A stretch of 64,000 bases of DNA from Flaviaestuariibacter sp. GTDB taxonomy: Bacteria > Bacteroidota > Bacteroidia > Chitinophagales > Chitinophagaceae. The notes under the pieces are model-generated. The model worked only from the letters and a program-made list of their open reading frames with translations, did not search any database and was not told the DNA's origin. The translations under genes and the position numbers were made by a program. The stretch spans positions 186,001 through 250,000 of the forward strand of contig JAOQAI010000017.1 in NCBI GenBank assembly GCA_025963645.1. Direction: 5' to 3'. How positions within the stretch are numbered: the first letter of the stretch is position 1; each line of letters opens with the position of its first letter. This document shows, one piece after another, positions 47,032-55,734 of the stretch.

Positions 47032-47058
47032 AAAACCGCATCGGTAAGATGCGGTTTT
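47032..47058 (-). terminator. Hairpin terminator
   Basis: AAAACCGCAT-cggtaag-ATGCGGTTTT. Confidence 0.7.
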
Positions 47059-47063
47059 AGGGT

Positions 47064-47566
47064 TTAGGATTGCTGCTGCGGCTGCAGTGGCGGCGCATCC
47101 GGTGCGGCTGCTTTTCGCTGACGGCTCGGAAAACGCTGCTTCAGGTCGTCGGCAATGGCGCGGGCACCCGGTATGCCCTGTTCAGCGGCGCGCTGTACGC
47201 TGTTGTAATACATTAAAGCCGCGGTGTAAGCTTCGCTGCCGCTTACCATGGCCGTGTCGGCCGCATTGTCGTACACCTGCTGCAGAAGGTTGGTGAGCGG
47301 GAAAAGCCCTTTGATGTTGCCAAAGTCCACCTGCAGCTCCTCTGCCGACATAAAGCCGGGAACGAACTCCGGGTTGGTGGTTACATACTCCGTCACCTTT
47401 TCTACAAAGGGAGCTGTCTTGTCGCCCATCTTCAGCATGGTTTTGCGCTCCTCGTCGCTAAGCGCCACGACATAGGGCGCCAGCTCAGTGCGGATCGCTT
47501 CAAATGGGTTTTAGCAGAAAGAAGAACAGCGGGGGGAATGGTTTGGGCAGCTTTGTTTTGTGCCAT
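47064..47566 (-). pseudogene. Hypothetical protein with a probable one-base frameshift
   Basis: MAQNKAAQTIPPAVLLSAKTHLK (ORF 47432-47632) and LSDEERKTMLKMGDKTAPFVEKV (ORF 47064-47468) join as SAKTHFEAIRTELAPYVVALSDEERK if one base is added at AAA 47502-47504. Confidence 0.7.
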
Positions 47567-47802
47567 AAACAGAAGTTTTAAAATGAGTATAAAATTGTTG
47601 ACACCCAAAATTATTACTCTAATTAAATACAAACAAGAGAGGAAATACGGTAGGGAAACTACGGGAAAAAGGGGTAGTAGAACTACGGGAAAAGGTCTTT
47701 TATGTCAGCTTATTTATCCATTGAAAAGAAAAGAAGGGGGTGTCAGGCAATGAGTGGATTGCTTTACACGAGAACACCAAAAAACGGTCAGCAAAGCCCT
47801 TG

Positions 47803-48213
47803 CTACGCCCCGTTAAGCAGCATCCACGATGTGCCAAACTTATCCCGCAGCATGGCAAAGCGGTTGGCAAAGCCCGTCTTCTCCATCTTCATAAAGATCT
47901 CGCCGCCAGCGGAAAGCAGGCTGTAGATCGCCTCCGCTTTCTCCGCCGTGGCAAGCCGCAGCGTAAGGTAGGCGCTGCGCATAGGCTCCGCACCGGGCAC
48001 ATCGGCGCCCCTTACTATTGTACCGCCGATCTCCATTACGGCATGAAGAATGGGTGCCTTCCACTCTTCCGGGAAATTGGGTGGCGGTTGCTGGTGCACC
48101 GATAGCATGGTTATTTTCCCGCCCAGGTGCTGCTCGTAAAACCGGAAGGCTTCTTCGCAATGACCCGGGTAGTTGATGTAGATGTCAAGCTTCACTATTC
48201 CATCGGTATTCAT
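47803..48213 (-). CDS. VOC family (glyoxalase/PhnB-like) protein
   Basis: KLDIYINYPGHCEEAFRFYEQHLGGKITML...FGTSWMLL. Confidence 0.9.
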   Translation of the reverse strand: MNTDGIVKLDIYINYPGHCEEAFRFYEQHLGGKITMLSVHQQPPPNFPEEWKAPILHAVMEIGGTIVRGADVPGAEPMRSAYLTLRLATAEKAEAIYSLLSAGGEIFMKMEKTGFANRFAMLRDKFGTSWMLLNGA

Positions 48214-48252
48214 GATCCTTATTGTTTATGTTAGTCAGTATATATCCTTCTA

Positions 48253-49443
48253 TTACAGGTATCGCAGCCACCAGGCCTTATGAGCGGCTTTATAGCGGTA
48301 AAACCAGCGGCACGGAAAGTACAGCGCCAGGACAACAGCTATCCAAACGAGGTACACCACGGGTAAGGAGAATCCAAAGTCCGCGGGCCGGAATAAGAAA
48401 GGTGACCGCGGATCATTGATCTCGGCGGTCGTATGACCCGTCAGGAAAAAAGCAAGGATGATAAGAATACGTGCCAGGAAAAAGTGAAGGATATAATAGA
48501 AGAAAGGCACTTTGCCGTAAACGCTGACAAATCGCTGCACACCCGAACCGGTCCATTTAAAAAGACCGAGTAGTATGAGGGCAGGTCCTAAGGTCATGGT
48601 CAAAAACTGCAGGGAGGGCGGGTACTTGGTGGTATTCAGGAATGACAGGATCGTTTGCCCGGTGCGCTCATAGGCTTTCCAGGGGGACGGATCGCCATAG
48701 CCGTTAAGGATGCGCAAGAGGAGGAAGCAAGCCACCAGTCCCAACCCGGTGAGCAGCACCGTTCTCTTATTGGCAATATGCCTGGCGAACCAATAACCGA
48801 GGAGCATGACGCCGGTCCACGGAAGGATGGCATAGAAAAAGCCGACGAGATGAGTGGCATCAAGGGGCATTATGACCCGTCCGGTAAAAAGGATATTCAG
48901 CAACTTACCCCCTGCGCTGCCGGAAGGAGGAACGAGTGAAAACAGGTTATATCCAAAGAAAAGGAGCACACCCAGCGGCAATACGATCCGCTCCGATAGC
49001 CGGATGATCAATCCCAGCAGGATCATAGACCACCCGATAGCCCACAGCACCGTGAGCATGATGAAGTGGTACCCCGGGTTGAAGGTGAGGAGAAAGGACA
49101 TGATGACAAGGTCGACCACCACCAGCCAAAACCCCCGCTTGACCAGGAAAAGACTGATCTCCGATTTCGTCTTGTGGCGGGAAGATAGATAGGCGGATAC
49201 ACCGGAAAGAAAAACAAAGACCGGCGCACAGAAATGCGTGATCCAGCGGGTGAAGAAGAGGGCGGGTGTGGTGGTAGCCGGGTCCAAGGGATCGGCGGTC
49301 TGGGCGGTGATGTGAAAAAAATCGCGGACATGATCCAGCGCCATGATGATCATGATAAGTCCCCGTAAAAAGTCAATGGCCTGGATGCGGTTTCGTTCCC
49401 CGTTGTTCAAGTCGGTCATAGAAATGGTTTTAAGCTTTGTCAA
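48253..49443 (-). CDS. DUF1624/heparan-alpha-glucosaminide N-acetyltransferase-like membrane protein
   Basis: RIQAIDFLRGLIMIIMALDHVRDFFH; RWITHFCAPVFVFLSGVSAYLSS. Confidence 0.88.
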   Translation of the reverse strand: MTKLKTISMTDLNNGERNRIQAIDFLRGLIMIIMALDHVRDFFHITAQTADPLDPATTTPALFFTRWITHFCAPVFVFLSGVSAYLSSRHKTKSEISLFLVKRGFWLVVVDLVIMSFLLTFNPGYHFIMLTVLWAIGWSMILLGLIIRLSERIVLPLGVLLFFGYNLFSLVPPSGSAGGKLLNILFTGRVIMPLDATHLVGFFYAILPWTGVMLLGYWFARHIANKRTVLLTGLGLVACFLLLRILNGYGDPSPWKAYERTGQTILSFLNTTKYPPSLQFLTMTLGPALILLGLFKWTGSGVQRFVSVYGKVPFFYYILHFFLARILIILAFFLTGHTTAEINDPRSPFLFRPADFGFSLPVVYLVWIAVVLALYFPCRWFYRYKAAHKAWWLRYL

Positions 49444-49481
49444 ATTATCGCTGCCCGTTGCCGGAACCTATCTCAAAAAAA

Positions 49482-49546
49482 CCCTTCGTCAAGCTCAGGC
49501 TGACAAAGGCGAAGGGTATACGTTTCGCCGGGGCTCAACGTGACAA
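49482..49546. repeat. Two copies of the dispersed CCTGAGC-type repeat with a central hairpin
   Basis: CCCTTCGTCAAGCTCAGGCTGACA and CGTTTCGCCGGGGCTCAACGTGACA; central GGCGAA-gggtatacg-TTTCGCC. Confidence 0.6.
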
Positions 49547-49564
49547 TTTTGCGATCGGCTCTAC

Positions 49565-50407
49565 TTATTTTTTCAGTTTTGGATACATGGCTTCAAATGC
49601 CCAGTACACCGCTTTATGCAATATCGTTCCATGGTCCTCCGCGGGGAAGTACTGAAAGCTAACCTTTAGATTCTTCTTCTGCGATTTCCGGAGCAGGTTT
49701 ACCAGCTGGCGGGAGTCGGCTTCCATCACCGGCCCTTCCTTTCCCACGGCGACCGCTACCGTAACCGGGGCCCTGAAGCCGGAAGCGGTCACTTTGGATT
49801 GCACCTTAAGCAGGCTTTCCTTATCCCACCATAAGCTTGGGCTGACGATGATATAGTGGGTAAAGAGCTCGGGCTTTTTAAATAAGATCTCGGTTGCCAG
49901 CAGCCCGCCCAGCGACTGGCCAATAATGGTTTTGGAGGAAGTGGTCTTATATTCCCTTTGAATGAAGGGCTGCAGCTCTTCCCCGATATACCGCATGAAG
50001 GCTTGGGATCCACCGGTAGTGGGAAAGTCCTTCCGGTCTTTTTCGATGGTAGTGGGGTAGGTAAAATCTCTTCTGCGGTCCGTGTTGGCAATGCCTACCA
50101 GTATAGAAGCGGGCAGCTGCGCCACCCAGGGAAAGTTGGCGAACTGCATCAGCCCGGCAATATGAATAAAGTCTTCATCGGCAGAGCCATCCAGCAAATA
50201 GACAACCGGGTAGTTGATGCTGTCTTTCGCATCGTAACCAGCAGGCAAATAAATATTCACCACCCGCTTCTCTCCCAGCAGTTTCGAAGGAAGTTCGATG
50301 GTGGTGCCGAGGATAAAGGGGGATCGCTTGACAGCGGCGGTACTGTCCTGTCCAAACAAAGCGAGGCAAAAGAAAAAAGAAGCAAAAAGGGTAAGGGAGT
50401 ATTTCAT
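49565..50407 (-). CDS. Alpha/beta-hydrolase-fold esterase
   Basis: YPVVYLLDGSADEDFIHIAGL; TIIGQSLGGLLATEIL; HGTILHKAVYWAFE. Confidence 0.9.
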   Translation of the reverse strand: MKYSLTLFASFFFCLALFGQDSTAAVKRSPFILGTTIELPSKLLGEKRVVNIYLPAGYDAKDSINYPVVYLLDGSADEDFIHIAGLMQFANFPWVAQLPASILVGIANTDRRRDFTYPTTIEKDRKDFPTTGGSQAFMRYIGEELQPFIQREYKTTSSKTIIGQSLGGLLATEILFKKPELFTHYIIVSPSLWWDKESLLKVQSKVTASGFRAPVTVAVAVGKEGPVMEADSRQLVNLLRKSQKKNLKVSFQYFPAEDHGTILHKAVYWAFEAMYPKLKK

Positions 50408-50429
50408 AAAGCGAGTTCTTAAAAAGTTA

Positions 50430-51140
50430 TCAGGTGGGGATGTATACCTTTCCAGTAACGGTCGCTACAGTTGCATTATTTGCAACACGTATCCAGCGCA
50501 GGTTAATAAGGCAGATCCACAACAGGAAATAAAGAAACGTGATCTTTTGCACTACCGGTAAATAGTACATCAGGTTATTGCCATAGTAAAGAAGATTATT
50601 CAGCCCGATAAGTACCAGCACAAGAAGCCCCATGTACAGCAATCGGGTCCATCCTAATTTCTTTAAACCAATCAACGTACCGGCGAGGGCAATTAACCCA
50701 AACCCGCCAGCTACATTAATAATGGTATCATGCAGCCCGGTGAAGAGGAAGGCCCCGATCGTCATTGCCAGAAAACCGGAAGCCTGAATAAGCCGCCGCG
50801 TTCCTCTTCTCAAATCAGCCCGAACAGGAAAGGTGAACCAGAAGATGACCAGGGTAAGACTTAGTACACCCATGGCAGCAAAAGCTATGGGTTGCGCCGC
50901 ATTGTGCCGGCCGTTAATAGCGGTATCGCTTAAAAGATTGCACCAGTAGTTTTGTGACCAGCTAAAGCCCCCGGAACTTTTGTTTAGATAATTGCCCCCG
51001 GGGTAATACTGTGTAGCGATAAAATAAAGCACCATAAACAAACCGCATCCTAAAAGCGGCAATAGCTGCCAAAAAAAGTACCATCGTTTACGGGCTATGC
51101 TTATCAAGCGTTTAATGTTTTTAAAATTTATGTATTGCAA
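50430..51140 (-). CDS. Multi-TM hypothetical protein (possibly DUF998-like)
   Basis: Six TM-like segments; YFIATQYYPGGNYL...NYWCNLLSD. Confidence 0.7.
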   Translation of the reverse strand: MQYINFKNIKRLISIARKRWYFFWQLLPLLGCGLFMVLYFIATQYYPGGNYLNKSSGGFSWSQNYWCNLLSDTAINGRHNAAQPIAFAAMGVLSLTLVIFWFTFPVRADLRRGTRRLIQASGFLAMTIGAFLFTGLHDTIINVAGGFGLIALAGTLIGLKKLGWTRLLYMGLLVLVLIGLNNLLYYGNNLMYYLPVVQKITFLYFLLWICLINLRWIRVANNATVATVTGKVYIPT

Positions 51141-51286
51141 AATCTCAGTTGAAGGGAAATTGAATTAAAAAATCTTTATTGAGCAATTACAGATTTTCTA
51201 AAACTAAAACAGTTGCAATTAAGTTAGATAATTGGATGACTCCCGGTACAGAATACTGAGGTAGATTGACTAATCTCATTTTCTGT

Positions 51287-53449
51287 TTACATGCTCTTCT
51301 TTGGCTGAAACGCCGGGTAGCCTAGCGTCCAGTAAATAAAGCTCATGGTATCCGTGAACCGACTGATGAGGTCGGCTGTTGATTCCTGCGCACCGTGCCC
51401 GGAATCAAAGTTCACCCGCAGCAGCACGGGCTGACCTGATGGATTCAGTTCGCGCAGGCGGGCATAGGTCTTTGCCGAATGCCATACGGGCACACGATTA
51501 TCATTAAAGCCATGCACAAACAGCACAGCGGGATAAGCCACGCCGCCCTTCAGGTGATGGTAGGTGCTCATTTCGTATAAGGCGTCAAAGCCTTCCTTGG
51601 TCGTTGTGCTTCCAAACTCGGTGATATTACCAAACCCGTTCGGTGCCCGTTCTGCTCCCACCATATCCAGGCAACCCACGGAGATCACCGCTGCCCGAAA
51701 CAGGTCAGGGCGCTCGGTGATGCTCCGTCCTGCCGTTATGCCTCCGGCGCTGCCGCCGGAAAGCACCAGCTTCTTCGGGCTTGTCCACTTGTTTGCGATA
51801 AGATATTCCGCGCAGGCGATCACGTCCTTCCAGGTATTGGGCTTGGTGGCGATCATGCCCGCTTTATGCCAGTCCTCGCCATAGATGCCGCCGCCCCGCA
51901 CATGGGCTACCGCCCGCACATAACCGTTATTAAAGCGGATGTCATCTTCGGGCCAGTAATAGGGTTCGTCCTGGTGTCCGTAAGCGCCATACGCTGAAAA
52001 GCCCACATAGTTATTGCCATTGAGCACCGTGCCTTTTTTATACACCAGGGTCATGGGTATCAGCACGCCATCAGCGCCCCTGGCTTTTACTTCCTTCACC
52101 TCCAGTCCCTTGGCCCCAATAGGTGCATATTGCTGGATGGGCGAAAGCGTAATGCGGCCAGTGGCGGCGGTGTATTGATACAAGCCAAGCGTCCGTGTCC
52201 AGGAACTGATGGTGAGCGCAACATCGGAGGAGCGGGGGGAAACATAACTGAAGCGCACTTGCCCGGATACCGGCAGCGGCAGATCCTTGCGCTTATCCGT
52301 CGCATACGGAAACGCGATGAGCTTGCCGCCTTCATCGGACAGGGCGGTCAGTAGCAGTTGGTCCTTTGTGCCCCGCATTTCATTGATCACAAAGGATTGT
52401 TCGGGCAATACCGTCACCGGGTGTTGCAGGTCGGGGCGGCTCAGGCTGGTGCGCAACACCTTAAAGCGCGATGCATCCTTGTACGTCAACAGGTAAATAG
52501 CGTCTCCATGCGCCACATAGCTTACCACGCCATCGGCAAAATCGCAGATAGGGGTCCATTCGGAAGCGAGGGACAGTGTGGCTTTGGGCGTTACATAAAT
52601 GCGCAGCTCCTTGCTCACCATATTCTTGACTATGCCCATCGCCCAGGGACAGGCTGCCGGCATATCCAGCTGGATCATATCCTCCCGCTTGCGCGGTATC
52701 TTTTGCGAAGCCCAATCAATGACCAGTTCGTCGGTAGTGCTATCCCGCCCGATACCATGCTTATAGATAACGGTACTGTCGTATTTGTGTACGGGGTCGC
52801 CCATGCCATAAAAAGGTGCGTATGCATAATACAACACCGAGTCGTACCGGTCGTCGAAAGCGAGCGGCATTTTACGCGGCCCGTTGAGATAGGTGTCGAG
52901 GTTCTTGCGCCCTGTCTTACGGTCGTCAATAAAGCTTATCGCTTCAGACTCGTTGCCACCCACTATCAATAAATAGGAGAGAAAACGATCGTGTGCACTG
53001 GTGAACAGGCCCGCCAGCGAAATATTGTTGCTCTTTAAATGGGGGAAGGCTTTTACCGGGTCCATCACCAGGTACTCCTTGCCCCTGGCGTCGTAGCGGT
53101 ACAGCACCGGGTTGTTTTGTGTGGGGTAACGCTTGATGGCGTACCATTCCTTCGCAATGCGCTCCACTGAATTGATCTCTTCAAAGCCGGATTCCTCGAG
53201 TCGCTTCTTTACCTGCTTATACAAGGGTTGATAGCCGGGCAGGCTTTTCAGCAAGGCTGTTGCCCGGTCCGATTCGCTCTTCATCCACGACCTCACATTG
53301 GCGCTGCCGGTGTCTTCCAGTTTGCGGTACGGATCAGACACTATTGTTTTGTAGAAGGTGTCCGTTCTTTCGGTCTTGAAGGACGCGGTGGATTGGGTCA
53401 TTGCCACCAGGGGCAGCAGTGCCAGCAGGGAGCACAAGGTTTTGGTCAT
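51287..53449 (-). CDS. Prolyl oligopeptidase family serine peptidase
   Basis: Start chosen at MTKTLCSLLALLPLV; SDPYRKLEDTGSANVRSWMKSES; KLVLSGGSAGGITAGRSITERPDLFRAAV; NDNRVPVWHSAK; DSGHG. Confidence 0.94.
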   Translation of the reverse strand: MTKTLCSLLALLPLVAMTQSTASFKTERTDTFYKTIVSDPYRKLEDTGSANVRSWMKSESDRATALLKSLPGYQPLYKQVKKRLEESGFEEINSVERIAKEWYAIKRYPTQNNPVLYRYDARGKEYLVMDPVKAFPHLKSNNISLAGLFTSAHDRFLSYLLIVGGNESEAISFIDDRKTGRKNLDTYLNGPRKMPLAFDDRYDSVLYYAYAPFYGMGDPVHKYDSTVIYKHGIGRDSTTDELVIDWASQKIPRKREDMIQLDMPAACPWAMGIVKNMVSKELRIYVTPKATLSLASEWTPICDFADGVVSYVAHGDAIYLLTYKDASRFKVLRTSLSRPDLQHPVTVLPEQSFVINEMRGTKDQLLLTALSDEGGKLIAFPYATDKRKDLPLPVSGQVRFSYVSPRSSDVALTISSWTRTLGLYQYTAATGRITLSPIQQYAPIGAKGLEVKEVKARGADGVLIPMTLVYKKGTVLNGNNYVGFSAYGAYGHQDEPYYWPEDDIRFNNGYVRAVAHVRGGGIYGEDWHKAGMIATKPNTWKDVIACAEYLIANKWTSPKKLVLSGGSAGGITAGRSITERPDLFRAAVISVGCLDMVGAERAPNGFGNITEFGSTTTKEGFDALYEMSTYHHLKGGVAYPAVLFVHGFNDNRVPVWHSAKTYARLRELNPSGQPVLLRVNFDSGHGAQESTADLISRFTDTMSFIYWTLGYPAFQPKKSM

Positions 53450-53539
53450 GGAGGAGAAGGTTTGCTTACAAGGTAAACCTTTTGATGGAAATCGTTTGGA
53501 TACACACAACAGCCTGCCCATGCTAAGCGGCGGCCCTCT

Positions 53540-53560
53540 ATCATCCTAAGCCTGACGAAG
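53540..53560. repeat. Partial copy of the dispersed CCTGAGC-type repeat
   Basis: ATCATCCTAAGCCTGACGAAG. Confidence 0.4.
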
Positions 53561-53618
53561 TTTTTTTTACTACTTTTTTTATGGAGTAAGATAATGGATA
53601 AAAGAAAAGAAACAGCGA

Positions 53619-54200
53619 CTAGATCCCGGCCTTCACACCCTTCTCTGCTGCCTCCGACACGGCAGCGCGGTGCAGGATTGTTTGTTGCGTCGCGGTATTA
53701 AAAGAAATTTCTATCCACCCGAAATACCGCTTGCTGTCGCGTAAGATATAGAATGGTAAAAAGCGATGGGCAGCGTGCTTCCAGGGGCCTTCCCAGTAGA
53801 GGGTACCATTTACCAACTCCACCCGTTGCGCCAGTAGGATGGCGGGGGCATTGAACCAATCATAACCAGCGAAAGCTGTCGCATGGATAGTAGCGCCCGG
53901 TTCCAGCCGTGGACTTTCTTCTGCCGCATTGATCGGGAAAAAAGTATTGAACGAGCCGGTAGCATAGAACTGTGTCTTATCTCCCGGCAGCGAGGGGTCG
54001 CCTACGAGGATGACAGAAAAACCAAGGTCGCGGTGCCCGTCCCCGTCGAGGTCAAGAAAAGCCGGGGTTCCCCTACCAACAGCCTGGTCCTGCAGGTTGA
54101 TATACCGCATGGAAGGCAAGGGTTCTGGTATTTCAGGACAGTTCTTTTTACAGGCTGAAAAACAAAGCGCAAAGACGGGTAGCAGGGAAAGAAACCGCAT
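53619..54200 (-). CDS. Hypothetical lipoprotein
   Basis: Start chosen at MRFLSLLPVFALCFSACKKNC (lipobox). Confidence 0.75.
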   Translation of the reverse strand: MRFLSLLPVFALCFSACKKNCPEIPEPLPSMRYINLQDQAVGRGTPAFLDLDGDGHRDLGFSVILVGDPSLPGDKTQFYATGSFNTFFPINAAEESPRLEPGATIHATAFAGYDWFNAPAILLAQRVELVNGTLYWEGPWKHAAHRFLPFYILRDSKRYFGWIEISFNTATQQTILHRAAVSEAAEKGVKAGI

Positions 54201-54512
54201 AGTAAATTCTTTTACACGAAAGTCTGCGCTTCGTAACGAATACACAATGCTTAGGGGAATGAACTGCACCATGCATCGTATGAAATGCCCGGCAAGGAAA
54301 TGTTGGTGTGTGTGGGATAGCCGTGGTATAGAACCACCATGAGGAGTGCAGTCTGTTTGTTCTTTTATACCACAACTGCCTTGGTTAAAGCCTTTCAACA
54401 CAACATTACAAAGAATGAAAAATGAGCTAATACAACCGTATTTGTTGTTCAGCCAATCGAACGGGACATGACTAAAAATGCATATTAATTTCTACTATAT
54501 GTATAGTTAAGT

Positions 54513-54551
54513 ATCCGCTGAAACGTATAGCTGTGTTGCATTTCAGCGGAT
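54513..54551. promoter_or_regulatory. Perfect 11-bp inverted repeat upstream of the DUF4142 gene
   Basis: ATCCGCTGAAA - 17 nt - TTTCAGCGGAT. Confidence 0.5.
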
Positions 54552-54623
54552 TTGCGTCTTTTTAAAGACAGATGTTTTATGGCATAAAAATTATGCATAA
54601 ATGGCACACTAAAAATATGAAAC

Positions 54624-55643
54624 ATGAAAAAGAAACTGGTCATTGCTTCGCTATGTGCTTGCAGCATTTTTTTTGCCAATGCGCAAACAACAGGCACCAC
54701 ACAGGGTACCAATAAAAACACGAAAACAACAAACACATCAACCACAAAAAAAGGAGCGGCAACAAAGAAGAACACAACAACTACCAGCAGCTCGAACACC
54801 ACCAAGGGTACGACTACTACCGGTAACACCACCACAACGAATGGCAAGGCTACCGGCACCAATCGGAGTAACACAACAACCACAACCGGTACGGGGAATA
54901 CAAACAATACGAGCGGCAGTGGCAATACAGGCACTAGCGGAAACATGGGTACTACGGGTACTACGGGCACCACGGGAAATACCGGAACAACAGGCAATAT
55001 GGGTACTACCGGAAATACGAATACTGGTACTATGGGTACCACCAATACAGGCAGCACCGGTACGGGTACAACCACCACAACCGGTACCGGAAATACCCAA
55101 GGTCACATGGGTATGGACCATAACGGCATGAATGGTAGCACCGACGCGGGTGGGCAAATGACATCAACAGGGCGCTATTCAGCAATGGGTGTGCGCACCG
55201 GTTCCCTGCATAGAAAAGATATGAAGTTTGTCATGCTCGCCAATAGCAGCAATATGCTGGAGATCAGAGCCAGCCAGTTGGCTTTACAGGCTGCCGGTAG
55301 CCAGGCGGTCAAAGATTTTGCTTCGATGATGGTGCAGCACCATACGATGGCCGCTACCGAAATGAAGACGATGCTGGCCAACAAGGGAGCTATGATACCC
55401 GACACCGCTATGCTGTCACGCCACCGCATGCAGATGGATCTGTTGCCCAACCTGCAGGGAGCGGCTTTCGACAAGGCCTATATGCGCATTATGGTGGATG
55501 CACACGAAGAAGATGTAGATGAATTTGAAGACGAAACAACCGATGCACGGGACGCGGATATAAGAGCCTTTGCTACCCGCATGATGCCTATTTTACAAAC
55601 TCATTATACCCGTGCGAAAGAACTTCGTAATCAGGTAAGATAA
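54624..55643 (+). CDS. DUF4142 protein with long Thr/Gly/Asn low-complexity region
   Basis: Signal peptide; TG/TN-rich repeats; KDFASMMVQHHTMAATEMKTMLANKG...AHEEDVDEFEDE. Confidence 0.88.
   Translation: MKKKLVIASLCACSIFFANAQTTGTTQGTNKNTKTTNTSTTKKGAATKKNTTTTSSSNTTKGTTTTGNTTTTNGKATGTNRSNTTTTTGTGNTNNTSGSGNTGTSGNMGTTGTTGTTGNTGTTGNMGTTGNTNTGTMGTTNTGSTGTGTTTTTGTGNTQGHMGMDHNGMNGSTDAGGQMTSTGRYSAMGVRTGSLHRKDMKFVMLANSSNMLEIRASQLALQAAGSQAVKDFASMMVQHHTMAATEMKTMLANKGAMIPDTAMLSRHRMQMDLLPNLQGAAFDKAYMRIMVDAHEEDVDEFEDETTDARDADIRAFATRMMPILQTHYTRAKELRNQVR
54700..55100 (+). repeat. Low-complexity repeat coding for TTGNTGTTG-type sequence
   Basis: Recurring GGTACTACGGG / GGAAATACCGG / ACAACAGGCAAT units. Confidence 0.8.
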
Positions 55644-55659
55644 ACAGGTAAAATGTATG

Positions 55660-55693
55660 AAAAAAAACAGCCGCTTTAGTGGCTGTTTTTTTA
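55660..55693. terminator. Bidirectional terminator
   Basis: AAAAAACAGCC-gctttagt-GGCTGTTTTTT. Confidence 0.8.
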
Positions 55694-55734
55694 CCGCCTT
55701 GCAGCTATTGAGGTATTCCGTTCTTCTCGCGTTA

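Noticed and set aside
46832-47041. 69-aa minus-strand ORF with AAGLxF repeats
   Set aside because: Created by the 21-bp tandem repeat; the opposite strand heptads look more protein-like and are also decayed.
54485-55078. 197-aa minus-strand ORF of Val/Pro repeats
   Set aside because: Antisense translation of the Thr/Gly low-complexity tract of the DUF4142 gene.
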